Source: an uncultured Chitinophagaceae bacterium
GTDB taxonomy: Bacteria > Bacteroidota > Bacteroidia > Chitinophagales > Chitinophagaceae
DNA: 64,000 nt
Direction of reading: 5' to 3'
Assembly: GCA_937958995.1 (NCBI GenBank)
Contig: CALGAP010000006.1
Coordinates: 136,369-200,368, forward strand
Part shown: positions 25,010 through 33,476 of the stretch, one piece after another
Layout: each line of letters opens with the position of its first letter
Position numbering within the stretch: position 1 is the first letter of the stretch
Notes under the pieces: model-generated
The model's input: only the letters and a program-made list of their open reading frames with translations
Told to the model about the DNA's origin: nothing
The model's database searches: none
Program-made: the position numbers and the translations under genes

Positions 25010-27058
25010 TTAATTCGACCATTGATAATTCAAACCAATAAAATACGAGCGGCCATAACTGGTGAGCACAGTTCCTCCGCCTGTATGAATGCTATCGCCG
25101 CTGGCGGTATTTTGAAGACGTGTAACATTGAACAGGTTTTTGATACCTGCCTGTATGGTGAGATGATTGAAAATATTTTTTGAAAGGGTTACATCAGCCA
25201 GGTGCCATGATTCAGTCTTAGCCAGATAGATTACTTCCTGGTTCGTGCTTTCATCAACCGCCACCTGGTAAGCAGGTGAGGCCCCTGTGAGCTTGTAAAA
25301 CAACCCTGCCTGCATTTTCCACTTCGGAAAACGGTAAATAATATTGCTGTTCAGTTCTGGCGACCAGGTAAACTCTGATAAATCCTCATCTTTGAAATCA
25401 GGATTTTCATAGTACATATTGTAGCGGCCGATATAAGAAAGCCCCAGTGTGGCAGTAAGGTTCTTATAACTCATCCTGTTCTCTATAGTAGCGCCCATCG
25501 TCTTGAACTCTTCTATATTAACATAGGTATATTCATTATTTGCGCCCAGTGCCAGGCCAATGCGGTTATGAAAATGATTGTGGAATGCAGAAGCAGTAGC
25601 ACTGAATTGAACTTTCTTCAACCCGGCGGGCTGCCAGGTGGTGGCCGCCACGAAACTGTTACTGTATTCCGCTTCCAGGTCGGGATTACCGCGAATAGAG
25701 TGACTGGCGTCGAAGAAATAGAAATACAGTTCGCGCAGGCTGGGCGCGCGAAAACCACGGGCGTATGACAGGCGCAGGTCCAGATTTTCGTTGATAGAAA
25801 ATTTTGTATTGACAGAGGGAATCAAAGGCGGCGCACTATACACCGAATTTTTACTGAAACGAATACCAGGCCGAATGTTGAAGAAAGCGTCCGGCCTAAT
25901 TTCCATAGAGAGGAAAACAGAATAATCATTAATCACCGGCTCGCCTTCTATGCGCTGCCCTGAGGTTCGATCGCTTTTAATTTCAATACCCGGTTGAAAG
26001 GAAATTTTCGGCGAAAACGTCCACTGGGCGGTGCTGCGGAAGAAAATGCTTTTGAATGTTGACACGTCCCATTCCCCAGCATCGATAGTGGGTGTGCTGG
26101 TGTTTTCAATAAGATCTTTAATATATGTCTCGGTTTTTCTTTTATAATCCTGGTAGCTGGCAGCAGCGCTCAGTCGCAGCGCATGACTAACACGCCAGTC
26201 AAACTGCGCCTGGTGCGTAAAGCGGTCGGTGATATAGTCCTGGTCTTTCGCGCGGTAATTGTTTGGGTTGAGCGCGCCGGGCACATGGATGTCTTCGTTC
26301 AGGTAATCGAGGCGATACTGCAGGCTGTAATCCTGTTTCCTGAACTGCATCGAAGCCCCGGTCAGCCACTGATCTTTTGGCTTCCATTCTTTGGCGCGAT
26401 AAGCAGCATTGCCGGTCCACCCGTCAAAACTGTTTCGTGTACCATACGCCAAAAAGCCCCATGCATTTTTATTGAACTGAACGCCCAGGTGTTCATTGTG
26501 CACGCCTTCCTTCGCAAAGGGACTATACATACCAGCCACGGATTCTTCCTGCACTTTGGCAGTAATCGAAAACGGAGAATGATTATTTTTCTTCGTTATA
26601 ATGTTGATTACTCCTGCCAGCGCATCGGTGCCATACACTACGCTCATCGGTCCCTCCACCATTTCAATACGCTCGATGCTATTGATATCGATATGGCTAA
26701 GACTTTGTTTGGTGCCGCCACGGTCAACAAGGGGTATACCATCGAGCAACACTTTTACATTTTGGCCGCTCATACCCATAATGGTGATGTCGGTTTCGCC
26801 CAGCGTATAGTCGGTATTGAAGCGAATGCCGAGTTCATTATTCAGCACACCTGCCACATCGGTGGCGCCGCGCATTTGAATTTGCTCCTTTTTGATAACG
26901 CGTACACGATAAACAGAATTTTTTACCGACTGCGGAGCAAATTGACCTGTCACAACAACTTCGTCGAGTACGCGGGCCGTTGCCGAATCCTGCGCAAAAA
27001 GAGCGATTGGAGTTAAATGAATTAACAAAGCCAACTTAAAAAAGAATGTTCTTAACAT
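25010..27058 (-). CDS. TonB-dependent outer membrane receptor (HmuR-like)
   Basis: From the ATG at 27058 the protein has 682 residues, with a clear signal peptide (MLRTFFFKLALLIHLTPIALFAQ). A longer frame starts at 27094 but would place a charged extension before the signal. The TonB-box area (DEVVVTGQ), the plug domain with VYGTDALAGVINIITKK, and a 22-strand-type barrel ending YFIGLNYQWSN follow. It lacks the carboxypeptidase-like N-terminal domain of SusC. It pairs with the HmuY-like lipoprotein downstream, so haem or iron-complex uptake is the likely role. I did not find a clear Fur box upstream. Confidence 0.88.
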   Translation of the reverse strand: MLRTFFFKLALLIHLTPIALFAQDSATARVLDEVVVTGQFAPQSVKNSVYRVRVIKKEQIQMRGATDVAGVLNNELGIRFNTDYTLGETDITIMGMSGQNVKVLLDGIPLVDRGGTKQSLSHIDINSIERIEMVEGPMSVVYGTDALAGVINIITKKNNHSPFSITAKVQEESVAGMYSPFAKEGVHNEHLGVQFNKNAWGFLAYGTRNSFDGWTGNAAYRAKEWKPKDQWLTGASMQFRKQDYSLQYRLDYLNEDIHVPGALNPNNYRAKDQDYITDRFTHQAQFDWRVSHALRLSAAASYQDYKRKTETYIKDLIENTSTPTIDAGEWDVSTFKSIFFRSTAQWTFSPKISFQPGIEIKSDRTSGQRIEGEPVINDYSVFLSMEIRPDAFFNIRPGIRFSKNSVYSAPPLIPSVNTKFSINENLDLRLSYARGFRAPSLRELYFYFFDASHSIRGNPDLEAEYSNSFVAATTWQPAGLKKVQFSATASAFHNHFHNRIGLALGANNEYTYVNIEEFKTMGATIENRMSYKNLTATLGLSYIGRYNMYYENPDFKDEDLSEFTWSPELNSNIIYRFPKWKMQAGLFYKLTGASPAYQVAVDESTNQEVIYLAKTESWHLADVTLSKNIFNHLTIQAGIKNLFNVTRLQNTASGDSIHTGGGTVLTSYGRSYFIGLNYQWSN

Positions 27059-27230
27059 TGCCACCCTCCATTTATCTGCAAAGCTTGTGTACAAACAGAC
27101 AGTGTATATAACGGGATCAGTAAAACGGTTTTCGAAAAAGGTAAAGTGACAGAGGGGTGACAGAAGGGGCGGTTGACGGGTGCAGGGTGTAAAGTTTTAG
27201 GTTAGTTTCTTTGCGCCTTGGCGTGCAAAT

Positions 27231-28133
27231 TCATTTACGGCTTTGCACTAAATACAAGCCCGCAATCACAAGCGCCATTCCACCAATAGTATATCCGCTT
27301 ATTGCTTCATTCATCATCACATTGGCAATGACAAAACCTGAAACAGGACATAGAAAAAGCCAGAAAGAAGCTTTCACCACATTATCTTTTAACAGATAAA
27401 GCCATAGCTGTACGGCAATAAAAGAAACCGGTATAGCGAGCCACAACACAGAGGCGGCGAAGGGAATATTGTAATTGTTTTGTTCGGGTTTATATGTAGC
27501 AAGAGCCAACGGTAAAAGAAAAATACCCCCGAGCAATGTCTGCCATCCATTAATGGTAAGTATATGCAGTCCCTGCCATTTCTTTTTTGAAAAATAGATG
27601 GTGCCGGCAGAATACACAAGCATGCACACCATTAACAAAATAATACCAAGCGGTGTGGCGGTACTTTGTTGCAACAAAGGATATGCAGCCAGCAAGACGC
27701 CTCCCGCACAAAGCAGCAAGCTGAGGATAGTGATGGCCTGAATGGTATGGCCGAACAAAAATGCAGTAATCAGACTGATGAACACAGGGTTAGTCGCTAC
27801 AGCCAGTGAACCGAGTCCTGCCGAAGCCTGCTCCATCGCTATCACATATAGTCCGAGATAAATGGTAATGTTGAGCAAGCCGTAAATAGAAAGTTGTTTC
27901 CATTCGTGTTTTTGCGGCAACCGGTTTCTCAAAACGCCATGTGTGATGGCCAGCATAAAAAATCCCGCTGCAAAAAAGCGGGCGATACAGATCACGAAGG
28001 GTTGGGCATACTGCAATCCTATTTTGGTAGCGGTGGCAGCGGAAGGCCAGAGAATAGCAAAAAGCAGCCCGGCTCCGAAGAGCAGGCACGCTTTTGATGG
28101 CGGATTCTTTGATTGGCTTTCCTGGGTGGCCAT
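27231..28133 (-). CDS. EamA/DMT family transporter
   Basis: This is a 300-residue inner-membrane protein with ten predicted helices in two EamA repeats (about 15-140 and 160-297). The first repeat has the sequence AILWPSAATATKIGLQYAQPF and the second ends MNEAISGYTIGGMALVIAGLYL. Members export amino acids, nucleosides or other small metabolites; the substrate here is unknown. The frame extends upstream to 28199, but a perfect -7 box (28159-28166) lies inside that extension, so the ATG at 28133 is the probable start. Confidence 0.88.
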   Translation of the reverse strand: MATQESQSKNPPSKACLLFGAGLLFAILWPSAATATKIGLQYAQPFVICIARFFAAGFFMLAITHGVLRNRLPQKHEWKQLSIYGLLNITIYLGLYVIAMEQASAGLGSLAVATNPVFISLITAFLFGHTIQAITILSLLLCAGGVLLAAYPLLQQSTATPLGIILLMVCMLVYSAGTIYFSKKKWQGLHILTINGWQTLLGGIFLLPLALATYKPEQNNYNIPFAASVLWLAIPVSFIAVQLWLYLLKDNVVKASFWLFLCPVSGFVIANVMMNEAISGYTIGGMALVIAGLYLVQSRK

Positions 28134-28158
28134 TAAGTTGGGCGATTGAAAGAGCGGG

Positions 28159-28166
28159 CAAAAGTA
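28159..28166 (-). promoter_or_regulatory. -7 box of the EamA transporter gene
   Basis: TACTTTTG on the minus strand matches TAnnTTTG and lies 25 bases before the ATG at 28133. It decides the start choice against the longer frame. Confidence 0.45.
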
Positions 28167-28179
28167 AGGGGAAAAATGA

Positions 28180-28311
28180 TTATTTAACCGCCTGATCAAA
28201 CCACGACAGCAAGTTAGTCAAACCATCCAGCGAAAACATGGGTTTCTCTACCTTATTCAGTGCAGGGTCAATTTTCGAATTTCTCGCTGGTGAGATATGT
28301 TTCGACGGATA
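28180..28311 (-). pseudogene. Possible 3' remnant of a truncated gene at the island edge
   Basis: A minus-strand frame with host-like codon use ends at TAA 28180-28182 and encodes a plausible protein tail (LNKVEKPMFSL, then LTNLLSWFDQAVK). Upstream it runs into a stop at about 28312, where AT-rich island DNA begins. There is no start codon suitable for a whole gene. It reads as the C-terminal end of a gene cut by insertion of the island. The family is not recognised, and chance coding cannot be excluded. Confidence 0.35.
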
Positions 28312-28525
28312 TCAAGCCTTCCAAATATTATCCAAGTTGTTCAAAACTTTGAAAATACTAAAAGTAGTTAGTTCTTTCTCCTCACAAGAACTAATTTGCG
28401 ATCGAACGACAATATTTGAAGATTGATGCGATAAAGCAGTTCAATATGTGACGCATTCCTTAGAAAACTGGTAACATATAATCCAACTTGTAGAGAAGTT
28501 TTTAATTAATACTTTTGTACTAGTC
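28200..28525. other. Intergenic junction between host DNA and AT-rich island
   Basis: The first 60-110 bases look host-like and contain the gene remnant described separately. From about 28260 the sequence turns AT-rich and stays so to about 31400. I see no integrase, no transposase, no terminal inverted repeats, and no copy of the tRNA-Ser 3' end here. A -7 box for the following operon lies at its right end. Confidence 0.5.
28510..28517 (+). promoter_or_regulatory. -7 box of the sce7726-sce7725-RES operon
   Basis: TACTTTTG matches TAnnTTTG and ends eight bases before the ATG of the first gene, implying a very short or absent 5' leader. No operator-like repeat is evident. Confidence 0.45.
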
Positions 28526-29383
28526 ATGCGTCTTAACAAGAAATACGATATCCATCAACTTCGTGATTATTCGAGTGTTTTTACAAGAAGCGAAGTCATG
28601 CGATGGCGTGAAAGTGATTGGTCTTCGCTACGAGCTAAGGTTGAACGTTATGATCCTAACCTTCTGAAGAGCCAGTGCACGTATTTGACTTATATCAAAT
28701 ACGTGTATAGGGTGCTGGAGAAATTTTACCCAAACGAGTACGTTTATAAAAATGAATTTATCACTAAATGGCTGTTGGAAGAGATAGGAATCAAAGACTC
28801 AATCCTGTTTAGCGAATTCAGGTTAGGGAAGGTGGTTGCTGACCTTGCAATGTTTAACGGCATTTCACGAGTATTTGAAATTAAGACACTGTTGGATAAA
28901 GAAACCAGATTAAGCAACCAGGTGCAACAATATCGCAGGTTATTTAATGAAGTATATTTGATCGTTCCCGAGGCCAAATCAACCATATACCTAAAACTTG
29001 ATTCTGACGTCGGGGTGATAGCCTATAATCAAACTAATGGTTCATTTGAACTACTCAGATCTGCACAATTTAACATAGATATCAGTGTTGATATTTTGAT
29101 GGAGGTGCTGCACACCAAGGAATATATTACCTTGGCAAAGCTGTATTATGGGGACTTGCCCCCATACAACGATTTCAATAAATTTAAAATTTGTAAAGAG
29201 CTAATTCAGCAGATTCCCCAAGAATTCTTAAATAATAATTTTGTTTTGTTGATGAAAGCAAGAAATGTCCATAATGCTTTCTCAAAAAAAGAAAACCAAT
29301 TCAACCAGTTGTGTCTCTCGATGAATTACGATTTGGACCAAAGACGAAAATTATTATCTAAATTAAGTACAACTATCTGCTGA
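28526..29383 (+). CDS. sce7726-like protein, predicted PD-(D/E)XK nuclease
   Basis: This 285-residue soluble protein contains a full RecB/Cas4-type nuclease signature. D106 (VVADLAMF) is followed by E118-I-K120 (RVFEIKTLLD) and then Q132-x3-Y136 (QVQQYRRL). The N-terminal 95 residues are helical with many charged and aromatic residues. The architecture fits the sce7726 family, usually encoded next to sce7725 proteins. It is the first gene of a three-gene AT-rich operon. Its stop codon overlaps the next ATG by one base (TGATG), indicating coupled translation. Nuclease activity is inferred from the motif; the biological target is unknown. Confidence 0.75.
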   Translation: MRLNKKYDIHQLRDYSSVFTRSEVMRWRESDWSSLRAKVERYDPNLLKSQCTYLTYIKYVYRVLEKFYPNEYVYKNEFITKWLLEEIGIKDSILFSEFRLGKVVADLAMFNGISRVFEIKTLLDKETRLSNQVQQYRRLFNEVYLIVPEAKSTIYLKLDSDVGVIAYNQTNGSFELLRSAQFNIDISVDILMEVLHTKEYITLAKLYYGDLPPYNDFNKFKICKELIQQIPQEFLNNNFVLLMKARNVHNAFSKKENQFNQLCLSMNYDLDQRRKLLSKLSTTIC

Positions 29384-30315
29384 TGTATTATCCACTTTTA
29401 AGAGCCAGGCAGTTCGAACTCATTTCAATTAGGGAATTGGCAGCCGAGGGAGTAATCCGAGGTTACGTATGTCCAGTTTTGGAGCCTGTGAAAAAGTCGT
29501 TGAACAATTTGAACTTGGCAAACAAGGCACTTCTAGATAGTGATCAAATTGCATATTTAATTGTCAACCCCTTGGTAGGTGAGTTGCCGGGGGATCAAGA
29601 ATATTTCAGTAGTTATCTGCATTCTTTGGAAAGGTGTGGATACCTGCCCGCTTTTTACTATATGAATAACGCAGACTTCATTGAGCATATCATCAACAAA
29701 TATGATTTCAATGACTGTATGCTTATTTGCAATTCAAATTATGCTGATGACGATAGGTTGCGAGATTTGAGTGCTACTTATCCTGTTAGTCGGATAATGG
29801 TTTTGGAACCGCAAAAAAATCGAAGGTTAGATCGTTTCTTCAAATCACTTGGCAAGATTTACATCCGGCTCGATGATGCATTTGAAAGGCAAGAGAAGAA
29901 TGCAGATTTTCTTGATATCCAAGCTCATAGATTTTCGGAAGAACATTTATTTTATAAAGAAGATGGATATCAAGGATTTTCAGACTTCACTGTGCTACCA
30001 AGTGAGTACTCGGAAGGGGGAAGTACACCTCGAGCTGTTGTAATTCATTTAACTTATATCAATTCAGAAGCGAATAATGAAATTTGGATTAGACACTTCA
30101 CTTCTGAAAACAATGGATCCACAGCAAATGTTCAAGGGAAATTTGCGGAAGCTGCAAAGAAAGCAGTTAATTTTTGCGATACCTATCCATTATATAACTC
30201 CGCAATAAAAGAATTAAGGGATTATTATTACAATCGTAAATACCCAGGGCTTGGAATGATAAAGAAAATTTCTATTAAGAATCATCTTTTGGTTGTTACC
30301 AGTTACTTAAGATAA
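29383..30315 (+). CDS. sce7725 / beta-family protein
   Basis: This 310-residue protein begins MYYPLLRARQFELISIREL and continues VCPVLEPVKKSLNNL. This opening is shared by sce7725 proteins and phage-type beta-family proteins (Y-x-P-L-L-x-x-x-x-x-E near the start, then a PLLE-like element), which are thought to be barrel-like. No catalytic motif is evident. It is translationally coupled to the nuclease-like gene upstream and is followed after five bases by the RES-domain gene. Co-occurrence suggests it is a sensor or partner for the nuclease, but this is inference. Low GC and codon use differ from flanking genes. Confidence 0.7.
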   Translation: MYYPLLRARQFELISIRELAAEGVIRGYVCPVLEPVKKSLNNLNLANKALLDSDQIAYLIVNPLVGELPGDQEYFSSYLHSLERCGYLPAFYYMNNADFIEHIINKYDFNDCMLICNSNYADDDRLRDLSATYPVSRIMVLEPQKNRRLDRFFKSLGKIYIRLDDAFERQEKNADFLDIQAHRFSEEHLFYKEDGYQGFSDFTVLPSEYSEGGSTPRAVVIHLTYINSEANNEIWIRHFTSENNGSTANVQGKFAEAAKKAVNFCDTYPLYNSAIKELRDYYYNRKYPGLGMIKKISIKNHLLVVTSYLR

Positions 30316-30320
30316 CTTCC

Positions 30321-31334
30321 ATGGCGATCGTTTGTAGCAAATGTTTTGCGGATATTGAGCTTGTCGCATTTATCAGCAGTCAAAATCAATTTGGAAAGTG
30401 CGACTTTTGTGGCGAAGAAAATATACCATGCATCGCAATTGAGGAATTGTATGATTTTTTTTACGAATTGCTTGAGCATTTTAAACCTGATCCCAAAGGC
30501 ACAAGTCTTATTTCCCTGCTCCAAGAGAATTGCAATTTATTTTCTTCCTTGGATAATGCGCGCAGCATATTGAGTGATTTTCTTTCAAAAAATAGACCTA
30601 AGTTGTCAAATGTTGAGGCCTTGGTTAACTTTAGTGACGAAATTGCTGAAAATGTTGGCTACTGGGATCGGTTGAAGCTGAAGCTAATTAGAGAAAATAG
30701 ATACTTCACAGATGTCAATTATTTGATTGAGGATTTGGGATGGGATGGCTTGTTAAATACAACGTTTGAAATTCAAAAAGAACAACAATTTTTTCGAGCT
30801 CGATTACATCACAATAGTGGGGAACCTCCATTTCCAGTTCAGCAAATGTTTTGTCCGCCAGCCAAAACGGCTTTGGGGGGTAGAGCTAACCCTTTAGGTA
30901 TCCCATATTTATATTTATGTGATAATTCAGAAACTGTCCTTTATGAGATAAGAGCTGCATATCTGGATGAAGTGTCCATCGGAACTTTTGAAGTAAACCC
31001 CAATCTGTCCCGCCCTGTATCTATTCTGGATTTTACAGACTCTGGTTCCATCTTCCATCCTGATGAAGTGGGTGATAAAATAAAGGCTAGGCTACTTAAG
31101 CGAAAAATCAGCGCTGATTTGTCTAAACCCATGCGTCGTTATGATTCAGAATTAGAATACATTCCCACGCAATTTATTTGCGAATTCATTAAGCATCATT
31201 TACGATTCGACGGCATAAAGTTTCAAAGCTCTCTCCACAAGGCTGGCAATAACTATGTGATTTTTGACCAAACTCTCATGACGTGTGTTAATGTGAACCA
31301 AATAAAAGTATTGAAGGTAATTATATCTACTTAA
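30321..31334 (+). CDS. RES domain protein with HEPN/RES-type N-terminal domain, predicted NAD-degrading toxin
   Basis: This 337-residue protein starts with two CxxC pairs (C5-C8 and C27-C30), probably binding zinc. A helical HEPN/RES-NTD1-like region (about 35-145) follows, then a RES domain (about 150-330). RES landmarks are FFRARL (R159), GGRANPLGIPYLYL, the Glu in ETVLYEIR (E209) and FQSS (S303/S304). RES proteins are toxins that consume NAD+, normally held by an Xre-type antitoxin. No such antitoxin gene is present, so control may come from the N-terminal domain or the two upstream proteins. It ends about 80 bases before the tRNA-Ser 3' end. Confidence 0.78.
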   Translation: MAIVCSKCFADIELVAFISSQNQFGKCDFCGEENIPCIAIEELYDFFYELLEHFKPDPKGTSLISLLQENCNLFSSLDNARSILSDFLSKNRPKLSNVEALVNFSDEIAENVGYWDRLKLKLIRENRYFTDVNYLIEDLGWDGLLNTTFEIQKEQQFFRARLHHNSGEPPFPVQQMFCPPAKTALGGRANPLGIPYLYLCDNSETVLYEIRAAYLDEVSIGTFEVNPNLSRPVSILDFTDSGSIFHPDEVGDKIKARLLKRKISADLSKPMRRYDSELEYIPTQFICEFIKHHLRFDGIKFQSSLHKAGNNYVIFDQTLMTCVNVNQIKVLKVIIST

Positions 31335-31411
31335 GAAAAAGCAATTTGCAGAAATGAGGCTTAAAGAATTGCAATTAGAATTCCCATTTTCCGCGCCAGT
31401 AAATAAAAAGC

Positions 31412-31498
31412 GGAGGAGAAGGGATTCGAACCCTTGATACGGTTTCCCGTATACACACTTTCCAGGCGTGCCAGTTCAACCACTCCTGCACTCCTCCG
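31412..31498 (-). tRNA. tRNA-Ser(GGA)
   Basis: An 87-base tRNA has the acceptor pairs GGAGGAG/CTCCTCC with discriminator G. The anticodon loop CTGGAAA carries GGA, the long variable arm (GTGTATACGGGAAACCGTATC) is typical of serine tRNAs, and the T loop reads GGTTCGAATCC. CCA is not encoded, and a T run follows the 3' end. The 3' end faces the AT-rich three-gene island, a classic insertion position. Confidence 0.95.
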
Positions 31499-31571
31499 GG
31501 TCGCGGACAAAGATTAGTCAAGATGACTGCCCCACCGTCCGCGGGACCGCAAAAATAACGTTTTCCCCCCC

Positions 31572-32345
31572 TTAAGCCTTGAAAATTTTTTGGGCGTTGG
31601 CTGTGGTGATGCGGGCCACCTCCTCTATCGAAACTCCTTTAATCTCAGCCAGTTTTTCGGCTACGTATTTTATATAACTGCTCTCGTTGCGCTTGCCGCG
31701 GAAGGGAACGGGCGTGAGATAGGGTGAATCAGTTTCTAGTACGATGTGTTCGAGAGATATTTCTTTCACCACATTGGCAAGACCTGAATTCTTGTAGGTC
31801 AGCACCCCGCCAATGCCCAGGTAAAAACCCAGGTCAATAATGCGTTTGGCCGAATCAAGATCGCCGGTAAAACAATGAAATATGCCGGCCAGGTTGCCCT
31901 GCTGGTGCCCTTTCACTATATTGATGCAGTCGTCCATCGACTCACGGCTATGAATTACAATGGGCAAGCCGTAATCAAGGGCCCATTCAATCTGCTCATG
32001 AAAAGCCTGTTGTTGCTGCACCACATGGGTCTTATCCCAGTAGTAGTCAAGCCCGATTTCGCCCACGGCAGCAAATTTCCTCTTGCTCAGCCATTCCGAT
32101 ACAATCTGCAATTCCTTCCTGTATTCATCCTTCACTGAACAGGGATGCAAGCCCATCATGGCAATGCACTGTCCCGGGTATTTCTCCTCCAACTCCAGCA
32201 TGGCAGCAATTTCTTCGCTGTCGATGGCGGGCAAATAAAACTGGTCAATCCCATCGGCTACCGCCCTTTTTATCACTTCATCTATGTCGTTGCGAAAGCT
32301 CTTGACGTATAAATGAGTGTGAGTATCAATTAATTGCATCTTCAT
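31572..32345 (-). CDS. TatD family metal-dependent hydrolase
   Basis: This 257-residue TIM-barrel amidohydrolase-fold protein has the metal ligands HTHLY near the start, VGEIGLDYYW near residue 95, IVIHSRES near 132, IFHCFTGD near 157, and the terminal LETDSPYLTP. TatD proteins are 3'-5' exonucleases/DNases with roles in DNA repair or peroxide response. Alternative ATGs at 32354 and 32339 change only a few residues. It lies directly beyond the tRNA-Ser gene and appears monocistronic. Confidence 0.9.
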   Translation of the reverse strand: MKMQLIDTHTHLYVKSFRNDIDEVIKRAVADGIDQFYLPAIDSEEIAAMLELEEKYPGQCIAMMGLHPCSVKDEYRKELQIVSEWLSKRKFAAVGEIGLDYYWDKTHVVQQQQAFHEQIEWALDYGLPIVIHSRESMDDCINIVKGHQQGNLAGIFHCFTGDLDSAKRIIDLGFYLGIGGVLTYKNSGLANVVKEISLEHIVLETDSPYLTPVPFRGKRNESSYIKYVAEKLAEIKGVSIEEVARITTANAQKIFKA

Positions 32346-32802
32346 AAACGTCACAAAATTCCGATTAATTTCCCGATTCTGTCAAACTTTCGCTAAAAGG
32401 TTGTCGCAGGCGAGTTAGGGGGAAATAGAAATCCAGGATATAATAATAATTATTAAGCGGCATAGGAGATCAATCAATGCCGCGTTCATCAATCACCTAC
32501 CCATTTAACCGATGCATCAAACAAATGGTTGATTGATTTGCGGATAATCAAACGGCATACGTAGTTGTACGCATATACCCAGTTCGTGGTATCCAATTAA
32601 GGCACTGGACTTTGTAAGCATATGCCGGCGCTGACGGTCAGCCCTACCGTCTGCGAAATAACTTTGCTTAAATGAAAAAAGTATTTACCTTTAGAACAGT
32701 TTTCATAGGGTACGGATTAAAAACGGGCCAGGGTTTCTACCCAGGCCCAACTTATTTTCCGCCCGCTTCTACATTGATTTTTTCCAATTTTCCACGAAAT
32801 TT
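32346..32802. other. 457-base intergenic region with little recognisable content
   Basis: It contains the terminator of the deacetylase gene (32716-32748) and a perfect inverted repeat, GCTGACGGTCAGC (32630-32642). A plus-strand -7-like TAACTTTG (32659-32666) precedes a doubtful 52-codon frame at 32672-32830. I see no other gene, tRNA or repeat family. Confidence 0.5.
32716..32748 (-). terminator. Intrinsic terminator after the polysaccharide deacetylase gene
   Basis: GGGCC-x-GGGT/ACCC-x-GGCCC forms a stem with one mismatch and a four-base loop, followed on the minus strand by GTTTTTAAT. It lies about 55 bases past the stop at 32803. Confidence 0.75.
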
Positions 32803-33444
32803 TTACAGCCCGATAGCATCAAACCTATAATCTTTTTTACTGAAATACTCCAGCACACGCGGTAATGCTTCTTTCATGCGCGGGAATGCTTTTTCGCTGT
32901 CGTGAAAAACAACCACCGAACCCGGCCGCACATTTTTGATCACGTTGCGGGCACATTGTGAAACAGAGATGGTGTTGTCAAAATCACCACTCAACACATC
33001 CCACATAATAATCCGGAAATAAGCGCTGGATGGAGAATTCTTTATTCCAGTCAACAACTTCACCTGGAAGCGCGTGATGCGGCCATAAGGTGGGCGAAAC
33101 AGGTTGGAATCTATATATTTTCCCGCTTGCAGGATATTTTGCAGGTATAGTTCGTCCCTCACTTTCCAGCCATTGTAATGGTTGAATGTATGATTGCCCA
33201 CGCGATGACCCTCCTCCAGCACGCGGCGATATATATCACCATGCTCTGCCACATTTTTCCCTATACAAAAAAAAGTTGCCTTGGCATTGTACTGCTGCAA
33301 TTGATCAAGCACATAAGGAGTAGCAGTGGGATGAGGGCCGTCATCAAAAGTGAGGTACAAAATTTTTTCCTTGGCAGGGATGTCCCATACGCAGCGAGGA
33401 TAAAGGCTTTTGAGCCACCAGGGGGTTTTGGCAAAATAAAACAT
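32803..33444 (-). CDS. Polysaccharide deacetylase family protein (NodB domain)
   Basis: This 213-residue CE4-type protein has motif 1 LTFDDGPHPTAT (about residues 31-42) and motif 2 GNHTFNHY (H-x3-H metal ligands, about 84-91). Motif 3 FRPPYGRIT is near 117 and motif 5 VVFHDSEKA near 184. It should remove N- or O-acetyl groups from a cell-wall or surface polysaccharide. There is no obvious signal peptide, and the start MFYFAKTPWWLKSLYP is only mildly hydrophobic. It follows the ARPP-1 gene by 32 bases and may be co-transcribed with it. Confidence 0.88.
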   Translation of the reverse strand: MFYFAKTPWWLKSLYPRCVWDIPAKEKILYLTFDDGPHPTATPYVLDQLQQYNAKATFFCIGKNVAEHGDIYRRVLEEGHRVGNHTFNHYNGWKVRDELYLQNILQAGKYIDSNLFRPPYGRITRFQVKLLTGIKNSPSSAYFRIIMWDVLSGDFDNTISVSQCARNVIKNVRPGSVVVFHDSEKAFPRMKEALPRVLEYFSKKDYRFDAIGL

Positions 33445-33476
33445 TCAATCAGACTTCGGGTTCAAAGGTAACTCAA

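Noticed and set aside
28200..31411. Tyrosine-integrase type island with attachment-site direct repeats at tRNA-Ser
   Set aside because: The position beside the tRNA 3' end fits, but no integrase gene and no repeat of the tRNA 3' sequence was found at the other edge, so I do not call att sites.
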